A DNA stretch of 21,800 nt from Botryllus schlosseri (Eukaryota; Chordata; Ascidiacea; Stolidobranchia; Styelidae), in the NCBI GenBank assembly GCA_000444245.1, contig ATSW01006246.1, positions 1-21,800 on the forward strand, given 5' to 3'. A program made the position numbers and the translations under genes. This document shows positions 18,401 to 21,800 of this stretch, piece by piece. The notes under the pieces were generated by a model. The model was not told where the DNA came from, searched no databases, and was given only the letters and a program-made list of their open reading frames with translations. How positions within the stretch are numbered: the first letter of the stretch is position 1; every line of letters starts with the position of its first letter.

Positions 18401-20198
18401 CAAAACTTCTGGGCTTTACTTGACTTTTATGAATATTAAATGTTGGTACTCCGTGAAAACAGCCACGAAATTCCTCAGGCTATCTTTCATATTGGGGATT
18501 AGACTACTCCTACTTGACAAACTGAAAATAGCGAAAAGTAAGTAAGTAGGTCACAAAATATTACGAAGTAGAAGTAGAGAAAATCAGATCTACTTGAGTA
18601 AATAGCATAAGTAGAGGAAGATTACTTGAGTACTTCCAAAAAGTAAAAGTACATCGTTACTGACCACCTCTGAATCTCAGTCGCCTTACAGTAAAGACTT
18701 GGTATGGCCTCGATCACCATTTCGCGAGTGCGAGCGATAGTTGCCAACGGCGCATCGCCAAGCTATATAGCCGATTGGGACCTACCTAGATATGGTCCAA
18801 ATAGTCATTGTTGCTATTCTAGTAGAAGTAAAGTTGTAAATGCTTTGCTAAATTACAAGCCGAAACAGCGATTTCCACGACGTGTCAAAACTACTTACAG
18901 TTGAGGTGGAAAAGGAAAGATCTGAAAAGTACTTAAGTATGTAAAGCAGATTTGGTCGAGGGTTCGCATGTTGCTAATCGGCCGCGGCTACTTCCTGCAT
19001 TAGCCTACTATTGAATAACGCAAAATGACTTCTGATACCGATGCTGGGTATTTAAAGCGGTTTTTATGACTATTATGCACATGAAAATAACGCAAGCTTA
19101 TCCCAAAACTATTTTCTACTTTTCAAAATCCAGGGTTTAAAAGCTAAGTATAGTTTGCCTAAAAACGATTCAAGTAAAAGTTGATACAGGCTAAAAGTAT
19201 AACTACTTGGGTAATATAACAATCGAAACCTACTTGAGTACTTGAAAATGCAGAAGTACTTCGTTACTGAACACCAGCACGGAGAGAGGGAATGAAAAAT
19301 GACCGAAATACTGTCTGAAGATTTATCATTGATGATTCATTTGAAGTGATGACCATGTCTGCTAGTGAACAACGCGTAGCAATCAAGAGAAATTCACACG
19401 TAGGAACATCATCGTTCAATAATACCCATCACGTTCACGGATGCAAGTTCTCACCGTACAATAACTCACTATTTAACGTTAAAAAGATATGTGGGCTACT
19501 ATACACGACCACCCGAAAACGCCACATAATTGACTATCTTAGTTTCCTACATTTCCACGTATAAATAGCGCGTTCTTGGAAATATTGCTTTTCAGAAATG
19601 TCACACAGTAGCGTCATTTATTTTTGCATAGTCACAGGACGGCGACGGTCTTTTGCTAAAAAGAACGGGCCTGAAGATGATTGGATGGATTCGGATCGGA
19701 TATGGATTAGGATGTCTGAATTTGGGTTTAGACCTGGACATAGCAGGGCTAATATTTTTCAATTTTCACGCAAACTTTGTTATCATACTGGACAAGGTAC
19801 GGACGATATTTTGCATTACGATTTCAACTTCGGGTCTGAATGGCAAAAATTGAGATTTTGGCAGAAATTTTCAAATCGGTGACATAAAACAGTGGTAATC
19901 GAAGGCAGTTGCTACATTACAACGATTTGTGTTTTCCAGCTGCCCCTCCCACGTTCAACACGGAAACCCCTGACACCAATACCTCCGTCGTTGCAATAGC
20001 TCCGTTATCGTGCGTTGACACGTATCTAATTATATCCTCCCGGGTAAGGATTCTTAGCGCACCTGACACTCCAAGCCGACCCTTGTATTTTATTTTTTTT
20101 ACTTCACAGACGAATTGCGACGGGTCCCAAGTCGAGGCGATTACTACTAGGCACCTGAGAAACGAGCTTTCCAACCGAGTTGGCGAGAACAATCACAG
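276..20198 (+). CDS. Multi-exon gene for a vWA/FN3-repeat extracellular or receptor protein, partial at both ends
   Basis: One gene model joins 24 exons with GT-AG borders and compatible phases. It encodes about 1,250 residues: half an FN3 domain, three FN3 domains, one vWA domain, three FN3 domains, a long FN3-like domain, two FN3 domains and half of another long FN3-like domain. Domain borders are phase 1. Short FN3 domains are split once by a phase 0 intron. Each has a Cys near the start and another in a V-x-C-x-T motif at the end, which probably pair, and many N-glycosylation sequons. These features indicate a secreted or cell-surface protein, for adhesion or recognition. The signal peptide, any membrane span and any cytoplasmic domain lie outside the window, so the class (matrix protein, receptor phosphatase, receptor kinase or other) is not decided. 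One exon (10571-10757) has an in-frame TGA. I do not recognise a named orthologue. Confidence 0.85.
706..1082. mobile_element. hAT-type MITE, family 1, copy 1
   Basis: 377 bp with terminal inverted repeats TAGGGTTGCATTTAAA and a perfect 8-bp target duplication GCTTACAG (698-705 and 1083-1090). Both ends are rich in TTTAAAAC and AACATGTTT motifs. There is no coding capacity. It fills much of intron 466-1142. A second copy is at 15124-15546. The perfect duplication suggests a fairly recent insertion. Confidence 0.88.
1143..1255 (+). CDS. FN3 domain 2, first exon
   Basis: 113 bp, acceptor tttctgtccag, donor gtatat, phase 1 to phase 0. It translates as the A/B-strand half, with the motif C-x(4)-DSATSLRVHYSV and ending SSIIQ. 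The same SSxIIQ ending recurs at 11546 and 16440, which strongly supports the exon although it is too short to stand out as an open frame. It lies only 52 bp after the target duplication of the MITE at 706-1082. Confidence 0.8.
1363..1535 (+). promoter_or_regulatory. Promoter-like cluster in an intron: three TGACGT motifs, TATA box, then AATAAA
   Basis: A 20-bp unit starting TGACGTGATCAACACA occurs at 1363 and 1383, and a partial third unit (TGACGTTA) at 1403. TGACGT is a CRE/ATF-like core. TATAAAAG lies at 1416-1423 and AATAAA at 1530-1535. A promoter and polyadenylation signal about 110 bp apart also suits a solo LTR, but I could not define its ends or a target duplication. It may be a chance cluster or a real internal start. 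Confidence 0.35.
1837..2398. mobile_element. Non-autonomous hAT-like element rich in GACTCGAGTC motifs
   Basis: 562 bp. It ends TTACAACCCTG and starts AAAGGTTGTAG, an eroded form of CAGGGTTGTAA. Target duplications are ATTAATCC (1829-1836) and ATTATTCC (2399-2406), 7 of 8 bases alike. The body has dozens of GACTCG/CGAGTC motifs near both ends, giving long imperfect subterminal inverted repeats. No transposase frame is present. Confidence 0.75.
2544..2733 (+). CDS. FN3 domain 2, second exon
   Basis: 190 bp, the same length as the exon at 276-465. Acceptor ctaccag, donor gtaata, phase 0 to 1. It carries LDVDTEYMMTV in the FN3 F-strand position and ends SVNCSTP, which supplies the C-terminal cysteine. 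Sequons NET and NVT are present. The minus-strand frame over this exon is a shadow. Confidence 0.82.
2734..3219. other. Intron between FN3 domains 2 and 3, nothing recognised
   Basis: The 486 bp are AT-rich with no open frame that resembles the FN3 modules, no terminal inverted repeats and no clear repeat. A short frame near 3074 is not supported by any homology I can see. Confidence 0.5.
3220..3326 (+). CDS. FN3 domain 3, first exon
   Basis: 107 bp, acceptor atttcacag, donor gtgagc, phase 1 to 0. It contains LSLSCPCQNATESSITVDYS, the A/B strand half, with an extra cysteine compared with its sisters. The intron to its second exon is short (149 bp). Confidence 0.82.
3476..3656 (+). CDS. FN3 domain 3, second exon
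   Basis: 181 bp, acceptor aattcag, donor gtaagc, phase 0 to 1. It opens with GYILNIS, matching the GYTI opening of later sister exons, and has LLPDTNYTVCITV in the FN3 core. It ends VCETCQTK and carries more cysteines than the other FN3 domains, so an additional disulphide is possible. Sequons NIS, NVT and NYT are visible. Confidence 0.87.
3785..4356. mobile_element. hAT-like element with CAGTGGTTCTCAACC ends
   Basis: 572 bp. The left end is CAGTGGTTCTCAACCGGTG and the right end reads GGTTGAGAACCACTG. Flanking 8-mers CATAAGAG and CATTGGAA agree at 5 of 8 positions, so any target duplication is eroded. It is enlarged by a tRNA-like insert at about 4140-4278. It lies in the intron 3657-5233. 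Confidence 0.72.
4140..4278 (-). mobile_element. tRNA-derived SINE-like sequence nested in a hAT element
   Basis: Read on the minus strand from about 4278, GGCGAGTAGCGTAGTGTCA contains an A-box-like TAGCGTAGTG, followed some 35 bases later by GGTTCGAGGTC, a B-box-like motif. This is the internal promoter layout of tRNA-derived SINEs. It is not a functional tRNA: the stems do not close well. The 3' limit near 4140 is uncertain, and no second copy is visible in the window. Confidence 0.42.
4639..4925. mobile_element. Degraded hAT-like end (CAATGGTTCCCAACG family)
   Basis: It starts ACAATGGTTCCCAACGTGGG and runs into G-rich GGGGGCGACTGGGGGCGA blocks. A related GACTGGGAGCGATAGGGGGC block is at about 4866. 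The start resembles hAT ends of the CAGTGGTTCYCAA group. No matching right end or target duplication was found, so the limits are approximate and the element is truncated or decayed. Confidence 0.4.
5234..5328 (+). CDS. FN3 domain 4, first exon
   Basis: 95 bp, the shortest first-half exon. Acceptor atattacag, donor gtgaga, phase 1 to 0. It reads ANATCSSVNDSSVTVNYL, with the conserved Cys and the S-x-V-T-V-x-Y B strand. The loop before the intron is about three residues shorter than in the sister exons. Confidence 0.78.
5329..5950. other. Intron inside FN3 domain 4; one possible hAT end at 5563
   Basis: CAGGGTTACCATATGTCC begins at 5563 and resembles the left end of a hAT element, but no inverted partner is found before 5950. 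The 122-codon minus-strand frame here shows no recognisable domain. Otherwise nothing is seen. Confidence 0.35.
5951..6131 (+). CDS. FN3 domain 4, second exon
   Basis: 181 bp, acceptor tactacag, donor gtaagt (consensus), phase 0 to 1. The core reads LIHNTTYIFEISA and it ends PLSVNCTTD. It is more divergent than the other second halves, for example having LIHNT where others have LxPxT, but the length, phase, sequons and C-terminal Cys agree. Its last base joins the vWA exon to make a Ser codon. Confidence 0.8.
6259..7104. mobile_element. hAT-like element, TACTCAAGTAG family, copy 1 (interrupted by a MITE)
   Basis: The left end CATAGGTATAGTCAAAGTAG and right end CGTTACTGACCACCTCTG match the termini of the well-bounded copy at 16809-18672. 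Subterminal AAGTAGAAGTAG and TACTTGAGTA runs are present. A MITE (6377-6684) is inserted inside it, so this element is older. No clear target duplication remains. Its right end stands 11 bp before the vWA exon. Confidence 0.65.
6377..6684. mobile_element. hAT-type MITE, family 2, copy 1
   Basis: 308 bp with inverted ends CAGTGGTTCTCAAACT and target duplications CACTAAAG (6369-6376) and GACTAAAG (6685-6692), 7 of 8 alike. It is inserted within the older element 6259-7104. A related copy is at 8729-9027, sharing the CTTCGCGC and GTGATATCACAAAAT type internal segments. Confidence 0.85.
7092..7115 (+). promoter_or_regulatory. Branch point and 3' splice site of the vWA exon, partly derived from a hAT end
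   Basis: CTGAC at 7092-7096 fits the branch-point consensus, with its A about 20 bases before the AG at 7114-7115. The CCACCTCTG that follows it is the terminal inverted repeat of the hAT element 6259-7104 and gives the only pyrimidine-rich stretch. The assignment is inferred from motif and spacing. Confidence 0.5.
7116..7718 (+). CDS. von Willebrand factor A domain exon
   Basis: 603 bp (201 codons), phase 1 at both ends, so it is a cassette-like module. A linker with three cysteines and QIPINLIMLIDGSDSMS gives the first beta strand and the MIDAS motif D-x-S-x-S. NGTEPYTALEHV supplies the MIDAS threonine loop, and ILFMISDG supplies the MIDAS aspartate. LSFGIGHGID is the usual strand before the last helices, and IANASCEE closes the domain. 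All metal-ligand residues are present, so divalent-cation ligand binding is expected. The whole domain is one exon, unlike the split FN3 domains. The acceptor lies 11 bp after a hAT terminal repeat. The donor gtgcag is weak, and reading on past it leaves the vWA homology. Confidence 0.9.
7761..8105. repeat. Direct duplication of about 110 bp in the vWA downstream intron
   Basis: Segments at about 7761-7870 and 7998-8105 align: TGGCGRTGAATT, then TAAAAACTA, the shared ATAGCGGACGATTT, then a TTTCAC-rich stretch. They are about 237 bp apart and similar at perhaps 70% by eye. Neither has terminal inverted repeats. This could be a local tandem duplication or two copies of a small repeat. Confidence 0.5.
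8106..8728. other. Intron sequence without a recognised feature
   Basis: Two short overlapping frames (8249-8461 and 8458-8673) are present, but their translations are low in complexity or hydrophobic, have no FN3 motifs and lack sensible splice sites in phase. Nothing else is seen before the MITE at 8729. Confidence 0.45.
8729..9027. mobile_element. hAT-type MITE, family 2, copy 2
   Basis: 299 bp. The left end is CAGCGGTTTTCAAACT and the right end reads AGTCTGAGAACCACTG. The interior matches the copy at 6377-6684 (TCGCGCTCCCC, ATATCACAAAATGTGA, CAGTTCACCGCAGCTTCGC). Flanking 8-mers agree at only about 4 positions, so this copy looks older than copy 1. Confidence 0.78.
9261..10214. mobile_element. 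Non-autonomous hAT-like element with GACGTGCGGT ends
   Basis: 954 bp flanked by a perfect 8-bp target duplication AGTAGAAT (9253-9260 and 10215-10222). The left end is CGGTGACGTGCGGTGAGG and the right end reads CCGCACGTCACTG. Several GGTGAGGCAC/GTGCCTCACC palindromes mark the interior near both ends. No transposase frame is seen. It includes a C-run and CA repeat near 9301-9329. Confidence 0.85.
9301..9329. repeat. C-run followed by a (CA)n microsatellite
   Basis: Nine C, a T, three C, then about eight CA units within the hAT-like element 9261-10214. This is likely length-variable and prone to sequencing error. Confidence 0.8.
10285..10388 (+). CDS. FN3 domain 5, first exon
   Basis: 104 bp, acceptor atactcag, donor gtaagc, phase 1 to 0. 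The frame gives FVLRCSSTSNEIRLTFY and ends NSSLID, aligning with the C-SS-TS and TVSYSV pattern of the exon at 11446. It has the same length as the first exons of domains 6 and 9. A longer frame that overlaps it is a shadow. Confidence 0.72.
10571..10757 (+). pseudogene. FN3 domain 5, second exon with an in-frame TGA
   Basis: 187 bp, acceptor accttacag, donor gtaaga, phase 0 to 1, the same size as the second exons of domains 6 and 9. The frame reads from NYTTTISSNES to EAREVTFD, then TGA at 10655-10657, then RLPSTDYNVTVTAI and ATISCTTK. The stop falls where sister exons have Gly, Asp or Glu before the L-x-P-x-T-x-Y motif. The rest of the exon, including both splice sites, is intact. Skipping this exon together with 10285-10388 removes 291 bp and keeps the frame. 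Possible explanations are a null allele, a dying cassette that is skipped, or a sequencing error. Confidence 0.75.
10967..11070 (+). CDS. FN3 domain 6, first exon (start of duplicated block, copy 1)
   Basis: 104 bp, acceptor atttacag, donor gtaagc, phase 1 to 0. It contains FQPTVTCDNVTENALTVSY and ends NSTTVA. Its counterpart in the second block copy is 15000-15103, with about 22 of 34 residues identical by eye. Confidence 0.87.
11131..11317 (+). CDS. FN3 domain 6, second exon
   Basis: 187 bp, acceptor tttaaacag, donor gtgaga, phase 0 to 1. It opens GYTITIT, has LAPFTEYSVNVSI in the FN3 core and closes PGYANCRTK. The intron before it is only 60 bp, the shortest seen. Its counterpart is 15599-15785, with about 35 of 62 residues identical by eye. 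Confidence 0.87.
11446..11546 (+). CDS. FN3 domain 7, first exon
   Basis: 101 bp, acceptor ctttttgttttag (strong pyrimidine tract), donor gtgtgt, phase 1 to 0. SIQPAVVCSSNTSNSTTVSY is followed by SVPG and a SSAIIQ ending. Its counterpart is 16340-16440, with about 24 of 33 residues identical by eye. Confidence 0.88.
11661..11844 (+). CDS. FN3 domain 7, second exon
   Basis: 184 bp, acceptor gctgctttcag, donor gtacgt, phase 0 to 1. GYTIRFNGTEMVRNF opens it, GLSPCTAYTIAVDV is the FN3 core and VTVCRTSEE closes it. It has an extra Cys in the core, shared with its counterpart 16557-16740 (about 36 of 61 residues identical by eye). Confidence 0.88.
11915..12443. mobile_element. hAT-like MITE with TAGGGCTGGGCA ends
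   Basis: 529 bp with inverted ends TAGGGCTGGGCA and TGCCCAGCCCTA and a perfect 8-bp target duplication GTTGTGGT (11907-11914 and 12444-12451). Subterminal GATTCGAGTACTCGAATC-type repeats occur at both ends. The interior has short shadow frames only. It lies in intron 11845-13654. Confidence 0.88.
12444..13139. other. Intron sequence with one eroded hAT end near 12829
   Basis: GAGGGATTCTCAAGCACTTT followed by TGGCAGCGTACCC at about 12829 resembles a CAGTGGTTCTCAA-type hAT end, but no partner end is visible. The overlapping minus-strand frames have no recognisable domain. Nothing else is seen. Confidence 0.4.
13140..13563. mobile_element. Short hAT-like element with TAGAGCAGGGCATGG end
   Basis: 424 bp. 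The left end TAGAGCAGGGCATGGACCGG and the right end (TAGTGCGGCACGGATCGA on the minus strand) are imperfect inverted repeats. Flanking 8-mers CTACACGC (13132-13139) and TTACACGC (13564-13571) agree at 7 positions. GGAGCCGGAC recurs near both ends. There is no coding capacity. Confidence 0.65.
13655..13755 (+). CDS. Long FN3-like domain 8, first exon
   Basis: 101 bp, acceptor tcttattttcag, donor gtaaaa, phase 1 to 0. It encodes TPPEFRLET, a typical FN3 start with paired prolines, then VIAPQSCVNTYLLISAR as B and C strands. It is clearly homologous to 19940-20043, where VAIAPLSCVDTYLIISSR occupies the same place. Confidence 0.82.
13821..13913 (+). CDS. Long FN3-like domain 8, second exon
   Basis: Acceptor attcacag, phase 0. 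It reads TNCEGTYSEVTTTKKL and ends NNYR, homologous to 20110-20198. Two donors are possible. AG|GTTGGT after 13909 (phase 2) matches the copy 2 position but leads into stops at the next acceptor. TTG|GTGAAG after 13913 (phase 0) joins the next exon cleanly, so I chose 13913. Confidence is high for the exon and lower for its 3' edge. Confidence 0.72.
14018..14166 (+). CDS. Long FN3-like domain 8, third exon (edges tentative)
   Basis: Acceptor ttgtttag before 14018. The frame gives KIALDEPLEICDANAGAIPG, NFLDQ and later NLPYLTT, the stretch leading into the FN3 F strand. It must end in phase 2 to join the next exon. Candidate donors are gtctaa after 14151 and gtatta after 14166, both weak. I list the longer. 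The insert with CDANAG enlarges this domain by some 60 residues over the short FN3 type. No second copy is visible in the window for comparison. Confidence 0.52.
14257..14369 (+). CDS. Long FN3-like domain 8, fourth exon
   Basis: 113 bp, acceptor cccttacag, donor gtatgt, phase 2 to 1. ITVYGYYPVSGLSPAS is a clear FN3 F-to-G strand, and the exon ends SCAEASPGIDTT. Its final base plus the first two of 15000-15103 make a Thr codon, so the frame continues into the second block copy. Confidence 0.75.
14414..14951. mobile_element. hAT-like element, TACTCAAGTAG family, copy 2
   Basis: The left end CAGAGGAATGTAAAGTACAG and right end CGTTACTGACCACATCCG match the family termini at 16809 and 18672. TTACTCAAGTAG follows the left end. 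A target duplication cannot be made out. It fills most of intron 14370-14999. Confidence 0.6.
15000..15103 (+). CDS. FN3 domain 9, first exon (start of duplicated block, copy 2)
   Basis: 104 bp, acceptor tgtttacag, donor gtgagt, phase 1 to 0. RFQPNVTCDIVTESTLTVSY is the paralogue of domain 6 at 10967. It ends DSTTVE where domain 6 ends NSTTVA. A hAT remnant ends 48 bp upstream. Confidence 0.87.
15124..15546. mobile_element. hAT-type MITE, family 1, copy 2
   Basis: 423 bp with ends CAGGGTTGCATTTTAAA and TTTAAATGCAACCCTA, and flanking 8-mers CCATCGGG and CCATTGGC (6 of 8 alike). The interior matches copy 1 (706-1082), for example CATGACGTCACGAATATTCA and TCGGGTGGTAAT. It sits inside the intron that separates the two exons of FN3 domain 9. 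Confidence 0.85.
15599..15785 (+). CDS. FN3 domain 9, second exon
   Basis: 187 bp, acceptor tttttgacag, donor gtgaag, phase 0 to 1. It opens GYTITITPAG, has VPFTEYLVTVFI in the core and ends PGYAKCTTK. The frame is open throughout. The intron before it contains an inserted MITE, which accounts for its length. Confidence 0.87.
15786..16339. other. Intron between FN3 domains 9 and 10
   Basis: Both edges align with the 128-bp intron 11318-11445 of the first block copy: the AACTGAAGTATCT segment near 15835 and the GATGCTG plus CTCTTTTTGTTTAG end. The roughly 400 bp between them has no counterpart and must be an insertion in copy 2 or a loss in copy 1. I see no clear inverted ends in it. Confidence 0.55.
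16340..16440 (+). CDS. FN3 domain 10, first exon
   Basis: 101 bp, acceptor ctttttgtttag, donor gtatgt, phase 1 to 0. SIQPNVVCSSTTSDTATVSY is followed by a SSDIIQ ending. It is the paralogue of 11446-11546, and its acceptor tract is nearly identical to that of copy 1. Confidence 0.88.
16557..16740 (+). CDS. FN3 domain 10, second exon
   Basis: 184 bp, acceptor gcattttcag, donor gtacgt (as in copy 1), phase 0 to 1. It opens GYTVHSPGGDMVRKF, has GLSQCTDYTFAIDV in the core and ends SAVCRTSEY. It is the paralogue of 11661-11844. Confidence 0.88.
16809..18672. mobile_element. hAT-like element, TACTCAAGTAG family, copy 3 (largest, well bounded)
   Basis: 1,864 bp flanked by a perfect 8-bp target duplication AATCTCAG (16801-16808 and 18673-18680). 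The left end is CAGAGGTTGTCAAAGTAGTG and the right end reads CGTTACTGACCACCTCTG. Subterminal runs of AAGTAGAAGTAG and CTACTTGAGTA are typical of the family. A 577-bp palindrome (17452-18028) lies inside. No convincing transposase frame was found, so it is non-autonomous or badly decayed. It defines the ends used to place the other copies. Confidence 0.87.
17452..18028. repeat. Long imperfect palindrome (foldback element) nested in the hAT element
   Basis: Arms 17452-17620 and 17860-18028 are near-perfect inverted copies of 169 bp, beginning TATAGAATGTAAACATGG and ending with its complement. Weaker inverted similarity continues inward to the centre near 17740. TATA at both outer edges could be a 4-bp target duplication (or TA). 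The 86-codon frame starting at 17914 falls largely in the right arm and is not taken as a gene. Confidence 0.78.
18786..19278. mobile_element. hAT-like element, TACTCAAGTAG family, copy 4 (eroded)
   Basis: The left part CTAGATATGGTCCAAATAGT aligns with the left end of the copy at 6259, and AGTAGAAGTAAAGTTG follows. The right end GTACTTCGTTACTGAACACC matches the family right end. The limits are approximate and there is no target duplication. It lies about 100 bp after copy 3 in the same intron. Confidence 0.5.
19279..19939. other. Intron sequence before long FN3 domain 11, nothing recognised
   Basis: Open frames of 66 to 94 codons occur (19346, 19598, 19653) but overlap each other, lack FN3 motifs and do not have splice sites in the required phase. 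No repeats with clear ends are seen. Confidence 0.45.
19940..20043 (+). CDS. Long FN3-like domain 11, first exon
   Basis: 104 bp, acceptor gttttccag, donor gtaagg, phase 1 to 0. APPTFNTETPDTNTS and then VAIAPLSCVDTYLIISSR align with 13655-13755. It is one codon longer than copy 1. The intron before it is 3.2 kb and filled with transposon remnants. Confidence 0.84.
20110..20198 (+). CDS. Long FN3-like domain 11, second exon (last exon seen)
   Basis: 89 bp, acceptor acttcacag, donor AG|GTGAGT (near consensus), phase 0 to 2. TNCDGSQVEAITTRHL and VGENNHR align with 13821-13913. The intron before it is 66 bp, against 65 bp in copy 1. The following exon, equivalent to 14018, was not found and probably lies beyond 21800. 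Confidence 0.84.
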
Positions 20199-20243
20199 GT
20201 GAGTGAGGTACCATTGGATGGGTGCCTTTATGATATGAAGGGT

Positions 20244-20798
20244 GAAGGTGTTCAAACTATTTATTCAAGTACTTTCAGACCCTTCGTTTCTACTTTTACT
20301 TCTACTTGAGTGTCACCAATGAGTACTTTTGCCGCCTCTAGTACTTTACGACTAGGACGAGAGGTATAGCTATTTATAGGACATGTCCAGGCTAAGTAAG
20401 TAGGGGTACAGAGCATATATGATTTGAGAAGTGGGGGCGTAACCAGCGAAAAATTTTTGCTGCGAATTTAGTGATATCGATAGGAGTAATGCTGTGAATT
20501 TCCACTGAATTACAATTAACAGTAGTGTCTTCGAGACATGTCAAAACTAGTTGAAGTATAGAAGCCTGTTTTGGGACTATTTCAATAATGACAGTGAGAG
20601 CTATTACTTTTCACACGACTATACTTTATACCTGATAAAATCGAAAATGATGAAGTATGTAGTTTGGTATTAAAATCTATTTCTAGTAGGAGTCGAATTA
20701 GTCTGTAACTAAAACTACCAGAGTACAAGTAGGGAAGATTTACTGGCGTACTATAATCAGTAGGCGTACAAGTATAGTTCGTTACTGACAGTCCTTGG
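20244..20798. mobile_element. hAT-like element, TACTCAAGTAG family, copy 5 (eroded)
   Basis: GAAGGTGTTCAAACTATTTA and TTCAAGTAC at the left match the family start. The right end GTTCGTTACTGACAGTCCTT matches the family end. Internal CTACTTTTACTTCTACTTGA is in reverse orientation near the left end. The limits are approximate and there is no target duplication. It starts about 45 bp after the last exon. Confidence 0.5.
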
Positions 20799-21800
20799 AA
20801 AGTATAAAAGGCTAGGCATATGATTAGTATTATTTGTCTACTGTTTTTATTGAAGGCGTATAAGCCTTCTACAATATATAGACTAGGGATGGTGTGAACG
20901 TAAGGTTCACGTTCGCGTTCTGTGTGTGAGCCTCAGAAATTTAGAGGTTCACGTTCACAAACGAACCTTGGTAGGTTCTGCACTGTGAACCTTTTTCATA
21001 TATTACAATTTTCACTTCATTATAACATCTTTGGCTGAAAGTTATTGCATTTCAACTGCGGGCCACTATATCTATGGTTCTGGTCGCATAACAAAATCAA
21101 CACTAAACGAGCATGCACCTTGACAATCTCAAAAATTTTACTTGCTTTGTTAAAAAAGTTTGCTCGACATATCCAGTTTTCCGTTTGTCAATGTTTAGGG
21201 ACTCTGCTGTGAGCTTGAACCGCAATCACACAATATGAAGAGCAAAATACGCTACATGTAGGTAGTCAGCAAATGATGCTTATTAAACCAATCAATGACA
21301 TTCAAATGAAGAATAAATCGTTATCAAATGTAAAAATCTAGAAGGCGTATGGGGTCAATCTTGATTTGATGTGTTTATTGTATCATAAAAACCATATCCG
21401 TGTGATTGGGGTGTTGGCTACTCCTGTATAACTTGTTAATGGGATAACATCGGCAGCAAGTATGGAAAGCCTTTTTACACTCTGCTCAATATAAATGTAG
21501 TAATACTCAGACGCCGAATACATTGTCCGGTCCAGTGTAGAGCGTTTAGGCGTACGCTTATATTCCCTTGCAAGTCCCCGTCGAAATTGTTGGCAAAGAC
21601 ACGGAAGATATTGATTCATGGGATTTTCATATCATTTGATTTTGACTGGTCCAGTTGATACATTTGACGACATTTAAAAAGTCAGTGTGCACTTCAGCAT
21701 TGTGGCATAATGTGGCCCACGTTGTCACTAAGTATCTTGTAGGGGAGATATAGGCTAGTACCGATGGATCAAATATTCTGAGTCGGAGACACGCAGGATG
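20799..21800. other. Last kilobase: intron with a possible hAT element at its start
   Basis: TAGGGATGGTGTGAACG begins at 20884 and is followed by GTTCACGTTCGCGTTC and GGTTCACGTTCACAAACG inverted motifs, like a hAT end. A 78-codon minus-strand frame (21383-21619) has KRLSILAADVIPLTS, faintly like the L-x-x-LA-x-x-x-L-x-IP-x-TS stretch near the hAT transposase C-terminus. This is suggestive only. No FN3 exon was found here. Confidence 0.3.

Noticed and set aside
16809-18672. Autonomous hAT with a transposase gene
   Set aside because: No long frame or hAT transposase motif was found inside. The 86-codon frame at 17914 comes largely from the palindrome arm.
19598-19882. 94-codon open frame taken as an additional exon before domain 11
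   Set aside because: No FN3-like motif. A 66-codon frame overlaps it in another phase, and domain 11 already joins domain 10 in the correct phase without it.

Overview
The window is animal genomic DNA. It has GT-AG introns, short exons that all read on the plus strand, and a dense load of small non-autonomous DNA transposons. The combination of a von Willebrand A (vWA) domain, arrays of divergent fibronectin type III (FN3) domains and this kind of intron load suggests an invertebrate deuterostome. A tunicate is my best guess, but the sequence does not prove it.

One gene spans almost the whole window and is open at both ends. I could trace 24 exons between 276 and 20198, about 3.75 kb of coding sequence or roughly 1,250 residues. 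The reading phase agrees at all 23 junctions. The modules in order are: second half of an FN3 domain (276-465); three two-exon FN3 domains (1143-2733, 3220-3656, 5234-6131); one vWA domain in a single exon (7116-7718) with a complete MIDAS metal site; an FN3 domain whose second exon carries an in-frame TGA (10285-10757); two FN3 domains (10967-11317, 11446-11844); a longer four-exon FN3-like domain (13655-14369); two more FN3 domains (15000-15785, 16340-16740); and the first half of a second long domain (19940-20198). Every domain starts and ends in phase 1, so any whole domain can be gained, lost or skipped without breaking the frame. Each short FN3 domain is cut by a phase 0 intron and carries one cysteine near each end. 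Together with many N-glycosylation sequons this points to an extracellular or receptor ectodomain. No signal peptide, membrane span or cytoplasmic domain lies in the window.

The block 10967-14369 (FN3, FN3, long FN3) is repeated as 15000-20198. Exon lengths match exactly (104, 187, 101, 184) and about 60-65% of residues are identical by eye. This is a tandem intragenic duplication that carried its introns along. Later transposon insertions explain much of the difference in intron length.

The introns hold many hAT-like elements. Six have terminal inverted repeats with clear or near-perfect 8-bp target duplications (706-1082, 1837-2398, 6377-6684, 9261-10214, 11915-12443, 16809-18672), and several more are eroded. 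The largest, 16809-18672, contains a nested palindrome of about 577 bp. One hAT end lies 11 bp from the vWA exon and probably supplies its branch point. Intron 1256-2543 holds a promoter-like cluster. The last 1.6 kb (20199-21800) has no recognisable exon.
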